Positions 45,967-60,900 of a DNA stretch of 64,000 bases are shown piece by piece. How positions within the stretch are numbered: the first letter of the stretch is position 1; each line of letters begins with the position of its first letter. Position numbers and translations under genes: made by a program. Source of the DNA: Antedon mediterranea (taxonomy: Eukaryota > Echinodermata > Crinoidea > Comatulida > Antedonidae). The notes under the pieces are model-generated. The model was not told the origin of the DNA and searched no databases. It saw only the letters and a program-made list of their open reading frames with translations. The DNA is taken from assembly GCF_964355755.1 (NCBI RefSeq), contig NC_092670.1, positions 26,835,795 to 26,899,794 on the forward strand. Direction: 5' to 3'.

Positions 45967-48900
45967 CTGGAAAAAACATTATTATTATATAAAAATATAT
46001 ATACTGTATATATACATCAAACAGATTCGTGAAATACTGCGTCGAAACAAATTAAGGCCACCTGCATTGTAATGAGATTTTAAAAAAAATAATAACAATT
46101 GCATACTTTTGGATCATATTGCCACGATGTTGTTGTAATGTCCATATTTCGCGGACAGCTACCGTACTTGACATCATCGTTGTCAAAATTTGCTTTTAAA
46201 CACATCTCGTCGTGTTGAATTTGATTGAAAGCGTTGTACACAAATATCTAGATAAAAAAACTAAAGCTCTGTCTACACTATCAAATTAGTTTGACTAGTG
46301 TGCTGTGCCCAAATATGGTAGTGGTATGCCCAAATAATGGTAGTGATATGACATCATATTCATATATGGGCACATTTTTTTGTCACATAAAGTTTGATAG
46401 TGTAGATCATAGAGGTATAAGATAGAGCTTAAGATAAATAAGGTTGAATTCAGGGAACTCAGTGACAATAATATATGATTGAAGCGATGTAGAATCAAGT
46501 GGTCACCTAAACGAATGTTACCGTTACAGTCATATAATTTACATATCAATATTGAAGTAACTGTAATTACTTGACATCTTACATTTCCAAAATTTATTTC
46601 GTATCTGAATTTTGTTTAATAATATTATGATTTAAAATGTTTGACCAAAATATCACTTAAAGATGTATTGTCCCTTTGACTAATTCCAAAAAAAAAATGT
46701 GGGTCATTTTAAAGTATCATAATAGTTACTAACTATCACCAACAATTTTTCGGAAAAAAAATCATTTAACTGAAATACAGACGTTTTTTGGTTAAAAAAA
46801 TAACTTTGACTTCCAGTCAAAATTTTCGATCAAAACATGTCCCATAATGAAACACGCTTGTTTGGCTAGTCTGTATGCAAAATTATAAAACTTCCTCACG
46901 ATCTGTGTGAAAGTACCTTCTCAATCGTAACGAGTTGTAAACAATCCTAATTAGCATCATGCATAATACGTACTCGTGGTGTTAAATCTTTGTTTACTTT
47001 CGCTCGCGACGATTTTCCAGACGAAGTGTAATAAAACTAATTTACCTGTTAATTACGTAAACTTGCTTTTGGCTCGAATTTTCGACTTGTGAATAACTTT
47101 AATATTACTTTGATATGGCCAAATTAAATTTAGAATATTTTGACCTTCATTTTGTTTGTGTTTCAAGGGACAATACATCTTTAATTGCAAAAATGATGTT
47201 ACCTCAAATCAAATCAAAATCAAATCTTTATTCGTTCCATATATACTAAATTGTACATGGAAAATTGTTTTCCTCGACAGAAAAATATGGTAAAACATTC
47301 ATAATTACATCATACATAGAACAAATTTACAATTAAAAACATTAATTAAAACATCCATCAACAGTAAACCTTTTAAATATATATTGCATGTGCGCTATTA
47401 TGATCTAACAATCGTTGAGTTAAAAATATGAGTTGAATTTGTTACAAAAGACAGTCGGTTTCTTGACGTATCAGCTCTAGGAGCCCGTAACCGGCCTGAC
47501 TTGTTCTTAACAAATCTCATATGTAATGGATGTTTCTTATCTTCTAAAATTTTACTTAATTCACTTAGGACCTGTTTTTCATAAAGATATTTTAAATCAT
47601 TAACCGTACAACCAATTATATTTGATGCTATCTTAGTAATTCTAATGAGACCTTTCTTGTGTGTTTCATTTAAATTACCGAACCAAGCAATAAAAGAGAT
47701 AACTAGTACTGATTGAATAACTGTTTCATAGAATAATTTTAAAGTACCACAGCTAACATTACATTTATTTAGCTTTCTTAGGAAATATAACCTTTGGTGA
47801 CCTTTCTTAATTATCTCGGCCGTATTTTTTTCAAAACTAAGTTGATCATCAAAAATGTGTACCAAGATATTTGGTTTCATGAACACGTTCAATTGTCTGA
47901 TCATACCTACCTGAGATAGAGTAATTCCATGACATGTGTATAACGATGCTCTCGCATTGTTCCTTGCTTTCTCACCATCTCCATAAATATCCACACACAT
48001 GTCAGATATTTCATTACGTACCTATAAAACAAATAAAGTAGGCCTACAATTAAAGTTGACGAAATTATAACATTTTAAAGTACACATCTGTTTTTAGTTG
48101 TAACCTATGAAGAAATTTTCAGTATTGTCCTATAACATACTATATGTCATTGTACCCACCCTATAATAACACTCAAACTATAATTATATATAGTCTTACT
48201 GTGCCGAGTATTTTGAATTCTATTGGGAGTGTGTGTTCTGGATAGATCGTCTCCAAATACCAGCCAAAACTTTTGCATCCTAGCGTTTCTCGAAGTTTAA
48301 TTCGGTTTGAGATATCTCCGTAACCAATTATTTTCAATTGTGGATTAATTGAATAAAACAAATTCTGTAAAAATAAAATGTAAAGATAAATATATTATAA
48401 TGAACATTATCCATCTGAAACTAACATTACGTGGAAAGGAAATACAATGCAATGAATATAATTATCAACCATGCGTCTAGTAATTTTAGTCACTTTTTCA
48501 ATTAAATTCGAATTATTTCATTCTTTTTTTTTCTTATACTAATATGCGAAGTATAAATTAAGCGTAAATCGACTCAGCTTCGCCATCATAATCAAATCAC
48601 ATTATCATAATCTAAGGGTTCTGGTCTAACACTATTTTCCTAAACAACCAGTGACATTATATTAAAATCGGACACTATGGTGGTGCATATACGGCGACCA
48701 ATACCAAATTTCCCCTTAACAAGAGTTTCTTCACTTTCATACTTGAGAAATAGTAATTCTTTAGACTGTTATAAAACAATTTGTTGTTAGTGACCAATAA
48801 TACTTTAGAATGCACATGGCATACTTATGTTTTGTTTGGGGTTTGTACCCAGAGTCAGTCATTATTACATTTACCTTATAGGTGTCTGTCCAAACCTCCA

Positions 48901-51900
48901 AAGCACGGCGAGTATTTCGTACTAACGTTACGCCTGGGTCTTCATCGTATGAATAGGGGCTCTTTGAGCGAAAAACATGACCAACATGTGAGCATGGTAC
49001 AATTTCAATCGATCCGCCACACTGCCAAACCTAATGTAATAGAGAATATATTGACTAATATCAAGGTAGGCCTACAACCGGTATTTGAACCCATTGTCCC
49101 ATTGCAGCAGTACTGTATTTATAGCTTTCAAAAGTAGGCCTACAATGATAATTGTGTTTAACTAATGTGAAGTAGCTTTGCGCTGCAGGGAGTTGAGTAA
49201 TTGGTCAAATGTTGCCCTGACGTAATTGTTACTTAGTATAAAGTAAACAAGAAATATTTCTTACAAAAAACACCACTTGACATTTAAAAATTGATCATTG
49301 TTCTTTCTTCAGATATATTAAATGATTAATTATTAAAAAGATGTCCTTTAATTGCAAAAATACATACAAATCAAAGATATTCTGTAATTATGAATCTCAT
49401 TGTGCCCATTTTTCACTCGTTATTTGTATACTATAAATACACAATTTTATAATAAAATATGTTTTTGTTACCATGGAAACGTGTAACAAAATAAAAATAT
49501 GTTGGTTAATCGCAAAAATACACAAAATCTAACATAGCTATTTAATTATAAATCACATTATGCCCATTTTTTCACCAGTTAATTGTATGATATAAATACA
49601 AAATGTTCAATCAAAATGTTTATTAAAAATATGTTTTTGTTACCATAGAAATATGTATTAAATAAAAATATGTTGAATCGTAAACATTATTTGCACGATC
49701 AATTTTCATTTTTAAACTGTCGAAATTACATCATGTGTTCATTGAAGAATTTGATTCTGAGAATTTTCTTTCATATTTTCTTCCATGATTGTAGAGATTA
49801 AATACCTGTTTAATTTAATTAATTAAAATAAATTCACTTTAAAAAATAATCTGTATTAATTTTTAAAAATAAATATTAACTGAAGAAAATGCAAACATAG
49901 ATTTTTATAGCAGTATAACAGTGTTTAAATCAATCAAATGAAACTAAAAATCTACACAAATATGATTCCTTTCATACTTTATTAAAAAACATAATCCTCA
50001 ATTAATAACCCTAGAAAATAAGTGGACCTGTTCAATGTATTTAACTTTCATGGTACGGACAATTCCATTTACCATAATAGGGATGTTGAGCATTTCAAAA
50101 TAATATGTTTTAAAACACTTAAAAATAATAAGTACCTATTAATATTATTAATTCTTCGTAACGTTATGAATAGCAAATATATTAATCATAATTATAATCA
50201 ATGTTGGTTAGAATTGAATATATAAGATTTAACCTCCGTTAAGCCAAAATTCTACTGACAGTCCTCTGCAGGCAGTCCCAGGTTAGCCTCAGCCTGAGAC
50301 AATGGAACTAAATGGACTGTGGCTTGATTGAGAATCGAAAAACATGTGCCTACTCTTTTCTTTTTTCGTTCATCAATTCTCAACCAATCTTTTTATTATT
50401 TTAGGTACTTTAAACATTTTCATATTATATGTGTCTTTGATTGAAAATATTGCATCAACCTCCCGAAAAAAAAAAGAAAAGACAATTTTTGAAAGTTAAC
50501 CAATTCTGTTCTAGACATCGTATAATGGGACATGCTTGTTGTTGCTTGTCTTTTACTTGGGCAACCAATCTTTTTGTCAATCAAACTCCAATCAAACTTT
50601 TAGATCTCCAAAAATGGGCGGTCGAACGTTATAACACTTGACCTACTTAATATTTTCAAAATATTTTGGTATAGATCGATGACCCTTGACCTACTCTACC
50701 ATTTTTCACTCTAGTTTCGCGGAACTTTGACCGGAAGAAGTAGAGGAGGTCAAGGCTGACATGTTAATGCAATAACAACTTAAAATCTGTTTTTAAAAAT
50801 ATTTGTGACTGTCCCTTTAATTGAATTTGAATAAGGAACTAGGAACTAGTAACCAACTTCACATACATTCTAGAGACAACGTGACTTTACGGTTCACGTG
50901 AGAAATTCTTCCGCAGCAGTCTGTTGATTCGCGTCAACCAATCAAAGGGCGAGAATCCAAAATCGTTGAACCATGAGCCCTAATAGACTCTATTTTCCCA
51001 TACATTTTTTGGGTCCAGCAGCTGGGACCTATAAATTAGTCGAGGTAACAAATTATTAAAAATGTCAGCCTTAGACATAATACTTTCGCGATGATAATAT
51101 AATATATATATATATAATGATAATTAAAAAAATAAGTCCGAGTCTTAATTCTGACCAATTAGGCCTACAATAGTATGATTTAAAATAATTATATGAAAGG
51201 GAAGAGGCCTTTAAAAAAAATGTTTTTTTAATTGCTCTTATCTTTTTTACTCATTATTTCTATGTAAACAATTATTAATTCATTTACGAGCTTCTCTATG
51301 CTGTAAATTATTTATGTTTCTAAACACACAGTTTGACACTTTTTCTCTCGTTTAAGAGATAGTTAATATTATAAATAAATAACTATATATATTGGCCTCA
51401 TTAAAAAGGCATCCTAAATAATAAAAAAAAAACCAATAATTGATGCATGGTTGAAACAAATATTTAAACAATACGTGTCCGTCGGCCGGGAATCGAACAC
51501 GGGATTGCTTGGAAGGCAACTATGTTAACCACTACACCATCGACGCCCGATACGATAGTCTGTAGTGAATACAGAATTTATTTTGCACTCGACCTCGATG
51601 TATCCCTCGAGAACTTCAGATCAGACTGACCTGGTTTGATGTTCTAATTCATATTAGCCAAAATGTTGCTTTTATTAAAAATGAGTAACAACTATATGAA
51701 TCACTGAATGTTGTTATGGTATAGATAGACCTAAATATTTTACAGTTTAAAAAAGCCTAAGTAGATATATGCCTCTTTAAATACATCATTTAAACTCAGG
51801 CCTTATATAAAGTAATACTTTTTAACGGTGAGGTATAACACGATTAGGTCGAAATAAATATTAGGATAACAAATATTTTAAAAAAACTTTTTATGGGGCA

Positions 51901-54900
51901 GAGAATTCGTCGTAGTTAGAACACGTATAGTTTATATCTAATTATTTATACGATTGCTAAAGTACGATAATTATTAAATTTGATGAAAAAGAAGACAAAC
52001 TTAAAAATACGTTTTACAAAATAAATGCCTAAAAATAGGCTATGCTAATTCGTTTAAAAAACAATTATCAATATCTGAAATGACATCACATTATATCCCA
52101 TTACATTATATCACGTATCACATAATATTATCGAATGCAGTATTCACATTATGCCTAATACAAAACAATGTCATCAGGGAGTTTAATTAGTTAATTAGTT
52201 AACACCTCCATGATGTCACTAATTACTAAATAGCTAAAATAAGTCACAAGTCACACACACAAGTCACAAATCAGTTTATTTGATCCATAAAGGGAAAAAA
52301 ATACAAAGCAAAAGATATATAAAAGAACCAGGGAGACTTCCATTAAGGCCAAAAATAAGATTATAAAAACTGTTATATCACGTTTGAAACGTTTTGTGTA
52401 GGTCCCTAGGCCTACTATTGAACTTGTGCAGCAGTATCTCCGAGTATATTTAAACGCTTTACAAAATCAATCGTTCTTCCTGTGTATAATCCTATTTTCC
52501 TGCGTTGTATTAAAATGTAAAAATAATAGCGAAATACCTGACGATCCAACAAAAAAAAAATATCGAAAGAAGAACAGTAATAATTCCATATAGGCCTAAT
52601 TATAATTTCGGGAAGTCAAAAGTGCAAAACCGTTAAACTGTATCAACAAAGGGCTAACATTTCAATTGATACATCTAAATTGAATTATGATTCATGTTGG
52701 TGTATTTGTATTAACTAGATGGTACGCTCGCTTCACTCGCGTACCATCTAGGTCGTGCCCACAGATGGTTCTCGAATACATAGTAATTTCAGCGTAAAAA
52801 AACTGGCGATTTCAAAATGTACGTACCGCATGACTAAAAAACATTGTCGTTTACAGAAACAAATAAATATACACAATGATTTATGTAGTGTACCAAAATT
52901 AGCACCCTGCGAATTACTTCCAACAGAGAAACTGGTCACAAAATGAGTCAAAATTTGTTTTGGACTTATTTATACAAACCCAATTTGTGTTTTGTATCTA
53001 ACATTAGGGTTGAGGGTTGGGGATGAGGATAGATACTAAGAGGAATATTTTTTTAATATATTCTTTATATTAAATTATTCTTTATATTTCTTTATTATCC
53101 ACTAAGTAACGAAATATTTTTGTTATAGGCCTATAAATAATATACCACTAAATAGAGTAAAACATTTCCGATTTAATAACTGTTACAATTGTCACTGTCA
53201 TAGTCGATTGAAATAGTAAAGTACATGTAACGATACACCACTACGACGTTTATATTTTTTGTAATTATTAATTAATACAAACGTTGAGAAGCAACTGTAA
53301 GTAATATAATATTATTATGTGTTTATAATCTAAAATTAGGGGCTACCCACACTCACAGTAATACGTTTATTTGTATTTTTGTTTATATTATATCTAACAG
53401 TCCCAACACACACAATAAGAAATTTGCGATTCAAATGGCGATCTAAAGTGGTTAATACCTATTTACAGTATTGTATAGCATTACAATACTATTTATGTTT
53501 ATTCTCCAAGGGCCCATAAATTTACCTATTTGTGTTAAACCATGGAGGTATGCAAGCATGGTTAAACCAAATAATTTGGAATGTTCCATTCATCGCAAAT
53601 CAATACATTTGTATAAACGTATATTAAATCTATCAAAATATTATTTTTTAAAGAAAATCGGCCTGTCTTCAACATTATGATGCTGTACTCGAGCTGTTCA
53701 ACCGGTTTTCAGCTATTAAAAATAATTATCGTAGGAGGAGATAGGAAAATGCAAAGCATCCTCATATTATTGTGTGCGGGTATTTTTCCATGGACATTCA
53801 TTAGACAGTGTATACCACGATTGGAAAACACCCCTATTTGGGGCAAATCGTTGAACCTAAATTCGTTTTAATCGTCAATAACTACCGTAATTACCTAACT
53901 AAATTTAATTAGTAAACAGGGTTACATCAGATGGTTAAAATTAGTACCGAAAGGATGAACCAACTTTATATACCATCGAGTAAAAATTCTAGAAATAAAC
54001 CGAGATTTATCGAATTTTGCCCTTACGTAAATTTATATATAGAAGCTTATTATATTAATAATTCATTGCAATGAACGATCATTTACCTCCGCCAATGTGG
54101 TATATGTAGTCGATCGCGTTTGTCTTGTTTGTTTGCAGGATTACTCAACAAGTAATTACCAGATCTTTACCAAAATGAAAATACAGATATATATGTGGTC
54201 AAGGACCATTCCATTACATTTTGGGACCACGGTTTAATATAATGTTCAGACCTGCTACTGTTAAAAGATAGGAAAGTCGGCGAGCAGTCTTAAAGTAACA
54301 AGTAAACTGAAATTGCATTTTCTCGAGAACTACTTGTCCAAAAAAGTAATTTCTGTACAAGAGGCAAGAGTTATAATTTGTGATTTGTAATTTTGAAACA
54401 TTTGATTTAATGTACAGATTTGTTAATAGGAGTAGTTTAAAAAAAACCTATTTCTTTTCAAATTCACCCCTCTGTTTTTGGCGTTGCTGTTCAGTTGTTA
54501 GTCAACTGATGCTATTATTAGTTGAAAGGCTGGTTGCATAACCATTATACCAAATTCGCATACACATGCTTGAAGTGAAATTAGCCTAAATCACACACAC
54601 ACAAATATATATATATTCCCGCCCCAGAGAAATCTTATGTAGGAGAATTTTACAGTAGGCGAAGGTATGCACTCTTGGAGTGGCTTTCTTGTATAATAAA
54701 TAGTTTCAACATGTGTATTGATGAAAATAATTATGGTACATACGGCACGAGAGAAACTTTAAATTAGGCTTCTAGCTTCCAATTAAAACTTAATGGATAA
54801 AAGTAGTATACTGATTCTTATAAAATTCTGAAAACTTGATAATAGGCAGGACATAATGATTAAATAAAGTATTATGCCACTCCATGACAAATTCGGAACA

Positions 54901-57900
54901 CAATCATTTCTTACCCATGTTACAAGTTCATCAAGAGAACGGCGGAAGCTTGTTACCACAAATATGAATCTCAACCGTATTCGAACATTGGCGTCGGTGG
55001 TGTTAGTGGGAACGTCTAATTTACATACTTATGAATAGACTGTAGTTACTGTCTGATTTTGGAATTATTGTTCATTCCTGGTGATGATCAAATAAAGATC
55101 GAAACGTTGAATCATGGCTTGCCTATCGTTATTTGGATATACTACCGTTATGTTATTTAAATTTAAAATATAATCAGTGCATCGATTTTAAAAGATTTTT
55201 CGTTTCTATTTTGATAAATTGTTTATTCGAGGGAGGTGTTTATTCGGAGGATGCGTTTATTTTTCGGGTGTAATAGGGTAAACATCTACAATCAAATAAT
55301 TACCCCCTGGATATGAAAAAACATAACACGATTAATATCGAGAAATGATAAAATACACTAGAAATTATATAAACATTCTTGGGAAAGTGTAGATCATGTC
55401 AATCAGTAAATTCTACTATACAAATAGACACATGTGTTGTAATACAATATTGTATATATATCAAAAACAGAAGATTTTAAAATAAAAAGGAAAAAAAGGA
55501 AATGAAGACTGGTGAAACTGCAAATTCCTTGGAAGTAAATTGGGAACCAGAGAGGATGTTAACAACAGAAAACGTCTCGCATTAGCAGCTTTCAGCAAGA
55601 TAAATCACATACTCCAAAATAGAAAAATAACAATAAACCTGAAAATGAGAGTCTTCAACGTATATATTACAACCATCTTTCTGTATAATTGTGAACTGTG
55701 GACAATGACAGCATCACTAAAAAGCGAAATCGATGTCTTTCAAAGAGAATAATAGGTAGGCCTATAAGGTGACCGGAGAAAATAAAAAATGAAGATTTGT
55801 ACAAAGAACAGGAGAAATTGAGTGGAGTAAGAACGTAAAGAAAAGAAGGCTGACATGGTATGGTCACCTGCTCCGTTTAAATGAAAATACACCAGCTAAG
55901 ATCGCACTCGGAGAGGCTCGGAGAAAGACCAAAAGACCAAAAGGAAGACCAAAAACAACATGGATGGCAAACATAAAAGAGAAAACAGAACTTTTCACAC
56001 GCGGACCTATACACATGCTTGCTCAAAAACGTACTGAGTGGCAAACACAAGTGAGACGCGCAATGTCTAACGACGATTAGCGTTTTAAGAGAGGATATAT
56101 AATCTCTACCAAGCGAAAACATTTTTTCCTCGTTTTTTTTCTGCGAAAGTGATTAAATTTATTAAAACTACAAAATTCCCTATTCAAAATCTGATTTTAT
56201 TAATCTTTATTTTTCATGTTTTTGGATGAAAATATATCTTTAAGATTATTTTTGGTATTGTATATATTGTATATATATATATAGTGAATTAAAAGTAAAA
56301 TTGTCAGTATCAAAAACGTGTTCAAACATGTTTAAATCTTGGCATTTATCTAAGGTTTCCTTGGGATTAATTATTGATAATAAACTAAATTGGGAGAGCA
56401 ACACTAAAGAACTCCGTACCAAGGCTAATAAGAGAATGTACTTTATATACAAAATGAAACGGTTTAATGTTAGTTCTCATCTCATTCATATGTTGTATTC
56501 CTCTGTTGTTCAATCAATCATATCTTATTGTATTATTGTTTGGTTTTCTCATATCAATGTAAACAGCAAAAGTCAAATTCAGAGATTAGTAAATAAGGCC
56601 AGCAGAGTTATCGGTGTAGAAGTGAAACCTTTAGATGAAATGTTTAATACATTCATACTTCAGAAATTTGACACAAGTATGCAAGACCCATCACACCCAT
56701 TACATTCAGACATCATTATAAGTAGATCAGGAAGGGTTAGACTGACACAGAAAAAAATATCCACAAACCGTTTCAAATTTTCACCAATGTACATAGCATG
56801 CAATTTATTTAACAAAATCTTTTCAAGATAGTCACTGGTATCATTTGTATTTATTTATATAGTTATCACATCGTATTATTTATTCTACTCAGATACAAAA
56901 CATATCTCGAAATTTTTAACAATTTTCACAATAAAGTTATCTTGTATCTTGTATCCTTACATAAAGCTGAAAAGCTGTATTTACATTATTATTATTTTTC
57001 CCGCTTTTTTTCTGCAAAAGTTATTAAATTTATTAAAACTACAAAATTCCCTATTCAAAATATGATTTATTAATCTTCATTTTTTATGTGTTTGGAGGAA
57101 AATATATCTTTAAGATTATTTTTGGTATTGTATATATATATATATATAGTGAATTAAAAGTAAAATTGTAAGTATCAAAAATGTGTTCAAATATGTTTAA
57201 ATCTTGGCATTTATCTAAGGTTTCCTTACATAAAGCTGAAAAGCTGTATTAAAAAAAATAAAAATCACTGTTAAGTTGAAACATGCAATGGAGTGATTAT
57301 ATATATTATATATATTAGGCCATCTATTTACATTCATATTTATAACACGTTTGAGGTATTTGATTTTAGTAAATTCATGTGTTTTTTGATAATGGACTCC
57401 ATCCTAAATCATCATACAGTGCTTGTTACGGTGTGCATCTTGGAGCTTTAAGTAGGAATCTGGCCATTTGTAGCTGTAATTTTTCTAAATCGTAATTATC
57501 TCTTTTTGAATTACAGTGCCATATACCACATGCATAATTATTCGAGGGAAGTGATATTAGTCTTCTATAAGATATTTCCGAAAGAGACCCTATTAAAATC
57601 ATCAAGGTTTCCTATTATACCTTTAATATACGAGATTAAACGATTTCCTTTTTGAATAACATGTTGGTAGTGACCATGACAACACCCCTGAGGTTGTGGG
57701 CAATTTCTAACAATTAACATACAAACTTGGTTAGAAATGTCATTTTTCACCATGCAATTAAAAATGGCGAAAGTTCATTAAACGATTTTTTTTTAAAGAT
57801 AGTGAACATATTTGAGGTCAAGAGAATTTAGGAAAACGTGTAATAAATATATTTAAATTACTGTAGGCCCTATATGGTTAAAATCAAATAATTAGATTGT

Positions 57901-60900
57901 GCAGTTCATTTATCGGAACGGCTATAATCGCAGCCTTGGAAGTTAAAGTTTATATACGTCCACAACCATACTACCACGTGTTATAAATATTATAGGTGCA
58001 TTTTAAATTACTCGTTGCTTCAATGGTGTAGTGGTTAACATAGTTGCCTTCCAATCAATTGTCCCAGGTTCGATTCTCGGCCAACGCACATGCTTTTTCT
58101 TAGTGATAATAATCGCATAAATGCACTCTTTAAAAAATAAATAGAGTGGTTTCTGACTAACTATAAATAATAGGCCTACTTGGTTTTTATTGATAACGAT
58201 AATATATAACAGTTAAAACCTGTGTGTTTGAGAAGGTTTATATAAGACAATAGATTTTTTCTTTTCTCTTCATTATTTAAAATACTGTCGGCCAAATATG
58301 TATCAACACTGTTGTGAAGACTTACGACGGATTGAAAGACACTTTTCCTAGATCCAATTCTATTTAATGTTGCCGAAAATTACGTGTTTATTCTGTAAGC
58401 TACCATGTTAACTTTACATGAATAATTCGTATGTAGGGTCTACGTATTATTTCTCTAAATCAAATTATCAAATATTATGTCGTGATGCGTTTTCAGGTTC
58501 ATACACACGAATAATATTAACTTAAACCGGTGCAGCTGACATCTTTTTAATTCATTGCAGTAAAGACTGTCGTAAATACACACACAGATCAGGGAGTTAA
58601 TTAGTTAATTACAACTAATTACAACTCCCTGTACAGACGTACCGTATATTTTTTAATTAATGTGTTTGATCAATGGTATATGCTTACCCTAAAAGACAAC
58701 TCAAGATTCTCGGCGCCCCACGTCTTGAACCCCGAATCATAGGAACCAATCTCAAAAAAATATTTTCTTTCTATAGAAAATAAACCCCCTGCCATGGTAG
58801 GTGACCTGCAAAATAATATTAAACACAGTTTAGGCCAAGCTACAATTGGAATTTTATGTTATTAGTCTGGTTGTGACGGGGGTTGTGATGGAAACAGACT
58901 TAATATGAACAGTATCACTGATAAATGTGCATTATATCTAATGATTATTTTGACTGCCGAATATTCGTACCTTAAGACCGCTGTCGGGTTATTATCGACA
59001 CGATTAATTTCCCGCTGTGGGATATCTATCCACGTGAAATCAGGGTACCAAGAGAATCCGCCGATTGGAACGTTTCGACGCACTGGAATGTATTCGAAAG
59101 TCGTATCGCTAATTGTGTCAATAACAGGACATACTACATTGGTTCTGTTGAAATAAAATTGAAAATTATTAGTAACTTTTTGTGAAGTTACATTAAACAT
59201 CATTAATTCAATACCACATTCAACATCATTAATTAAATACCACATTAAAAATCATTAATTTAATATAATGTACCGTTACTTCACATTCAATTTTAGTAAC
59301 GTTTTCCTGGGTTGATTTTATTTAAATCTACATATTTATAGACTTAAAAAACATAGAAAAAAGGAGAATACAATACAACATATATATGAGAATGACACAA
59401 CACAGATCAGCTATCAAAACATTAAAGCTTGATCAACCTGTAGCCGAAAATTTTAATTCAGCTGGTCACTATATATATATAATATATATATACGTTGAGT
59501 CTGGAAAAGAAGTAAAAACTACAATTTGGTCTCTACAGTTTTAGCTCTACTTTACCGTATTGAGCACTTTCTAGACGGTTACATTGAACCGAACATTTAT
59601 ATAATAGGCCTATATATATATATTCAATGGAGATACCAAAAAAAAGCGAAAAGCTAAATCAAAACGATAAAGTAAACAGCCAGAAAAGTTAGCAGAGCTT
59701 TCGGGCAACACTAGCCCTTCATCAGTGCAATATATATATCATTGTCATTTTTTCAGTAATTTGCCTTTGGATTTATAAATTAATATATATTAATTTCAAA
59801 TTAATTAACTAAATTTCATTTCGAGTCTCGGTTGGGGCGACTTTTTCTCATTCTCACAGATTTCCTCATCTTTATCGTTTCATAATAATTAATTAAATTT
59901 CAGTATATCACCGGGCGGTTTAGAATTAATGTTCTTTGCCTGATGTGTATATGTATAAAAGTATCTCTTCGGAGATCCCGCTTCGTGAATAAGAATACTG
60001 AATATATATATATTATTCTTATCTTATACATCTTACGACCTTTTAAATGTTAATTAATGTTTAAAAGTTGATTCATGTAAAAAATATTATTTTAAAAAAC
60101 TAGTGCGTCGGCCGGGAATCGAACCCGGGACAATTGCTTGGAAGGCAACTATGTTAACCACTACACCACCGACGCCACATATAGTGAAAGTAAAAGAGCT
60201 AATATTCATACTTGTTTGAACACGTTGCAGTTTTGTTGTGACGTATTATTCAAGACTTCCCTGGAAAGTTTGTCACCAAAGGGCCGTTGTAAGGCTAAGC
60301 TTTGTTCGTTTATCAAATAAACTTCCTGTTAATTAGTTTACCTATTTTGTTGTAGTATTTTATAGGATATAATCATCAATTACAAAAATATGTTTGATTA
60401 GTAAATTGATAAAATATTGAGAATGAAATTCGAGCTTTTAAAAGCAATTATAAAATTTTAACTTCGTTCGAACACGTTACCCTTGTGTTGTACCGAGTAC
60501 TAGAAGGTCTGAAGATGAAAATGTATCTTAATTAGCCCTACACTTTGCTATGCAGTAACTCATCAAGAGGAAAATCTTTCTGATCTGTATTATACCGACT
60601 GAGTAATTTAATGTTTAAATTTTCATGAAGTGCCACCGATTTAAAGTTGAATGTTCAAATACGTATCCCTACTTACTTGTTATGACTACGTTTTATAAAT
60701 ATAAAGAAATGTTCTTATAACGTCTCCCTACAACATATACTGGATTGCCAAGAATGAACGAGTAGGCCTAGTCTATTACTATAGGTTTATGCCTATTTTG
60801 TTTCACCATAACATATACACTTGTATAGTGTAGTGTAGCTAATAGTAGGCATAACTATACCTTTGTTCGCTAATTCTGTCTAGAAGAGGCTCTAGCCAAC

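Larger units (their letters stand above)
49031..58687. other. 9.7-kb intron 5 of GALNT-B: repeats, tRNA-like copies, LINE ends
   Basis: Contains degenerate tRNA-Gly copies (51478-51546 and 58017-58088), a Helitron-like 3' end (52715), an RTE-type LINE end (about 55505-56080) and a tandem duplication with a LINE (56135-57255). The remaining sequence, including 49031-51470, 53000-55500 and 57260-58010, is AT-rich with no gene I can support. Confidence 0.6.

Noticed and set aside
56301-56360. True start of the LINE ORF at 56301
   Set aside because: These codons lie in duplicated flank outside the LINE, as unit 2 shows.
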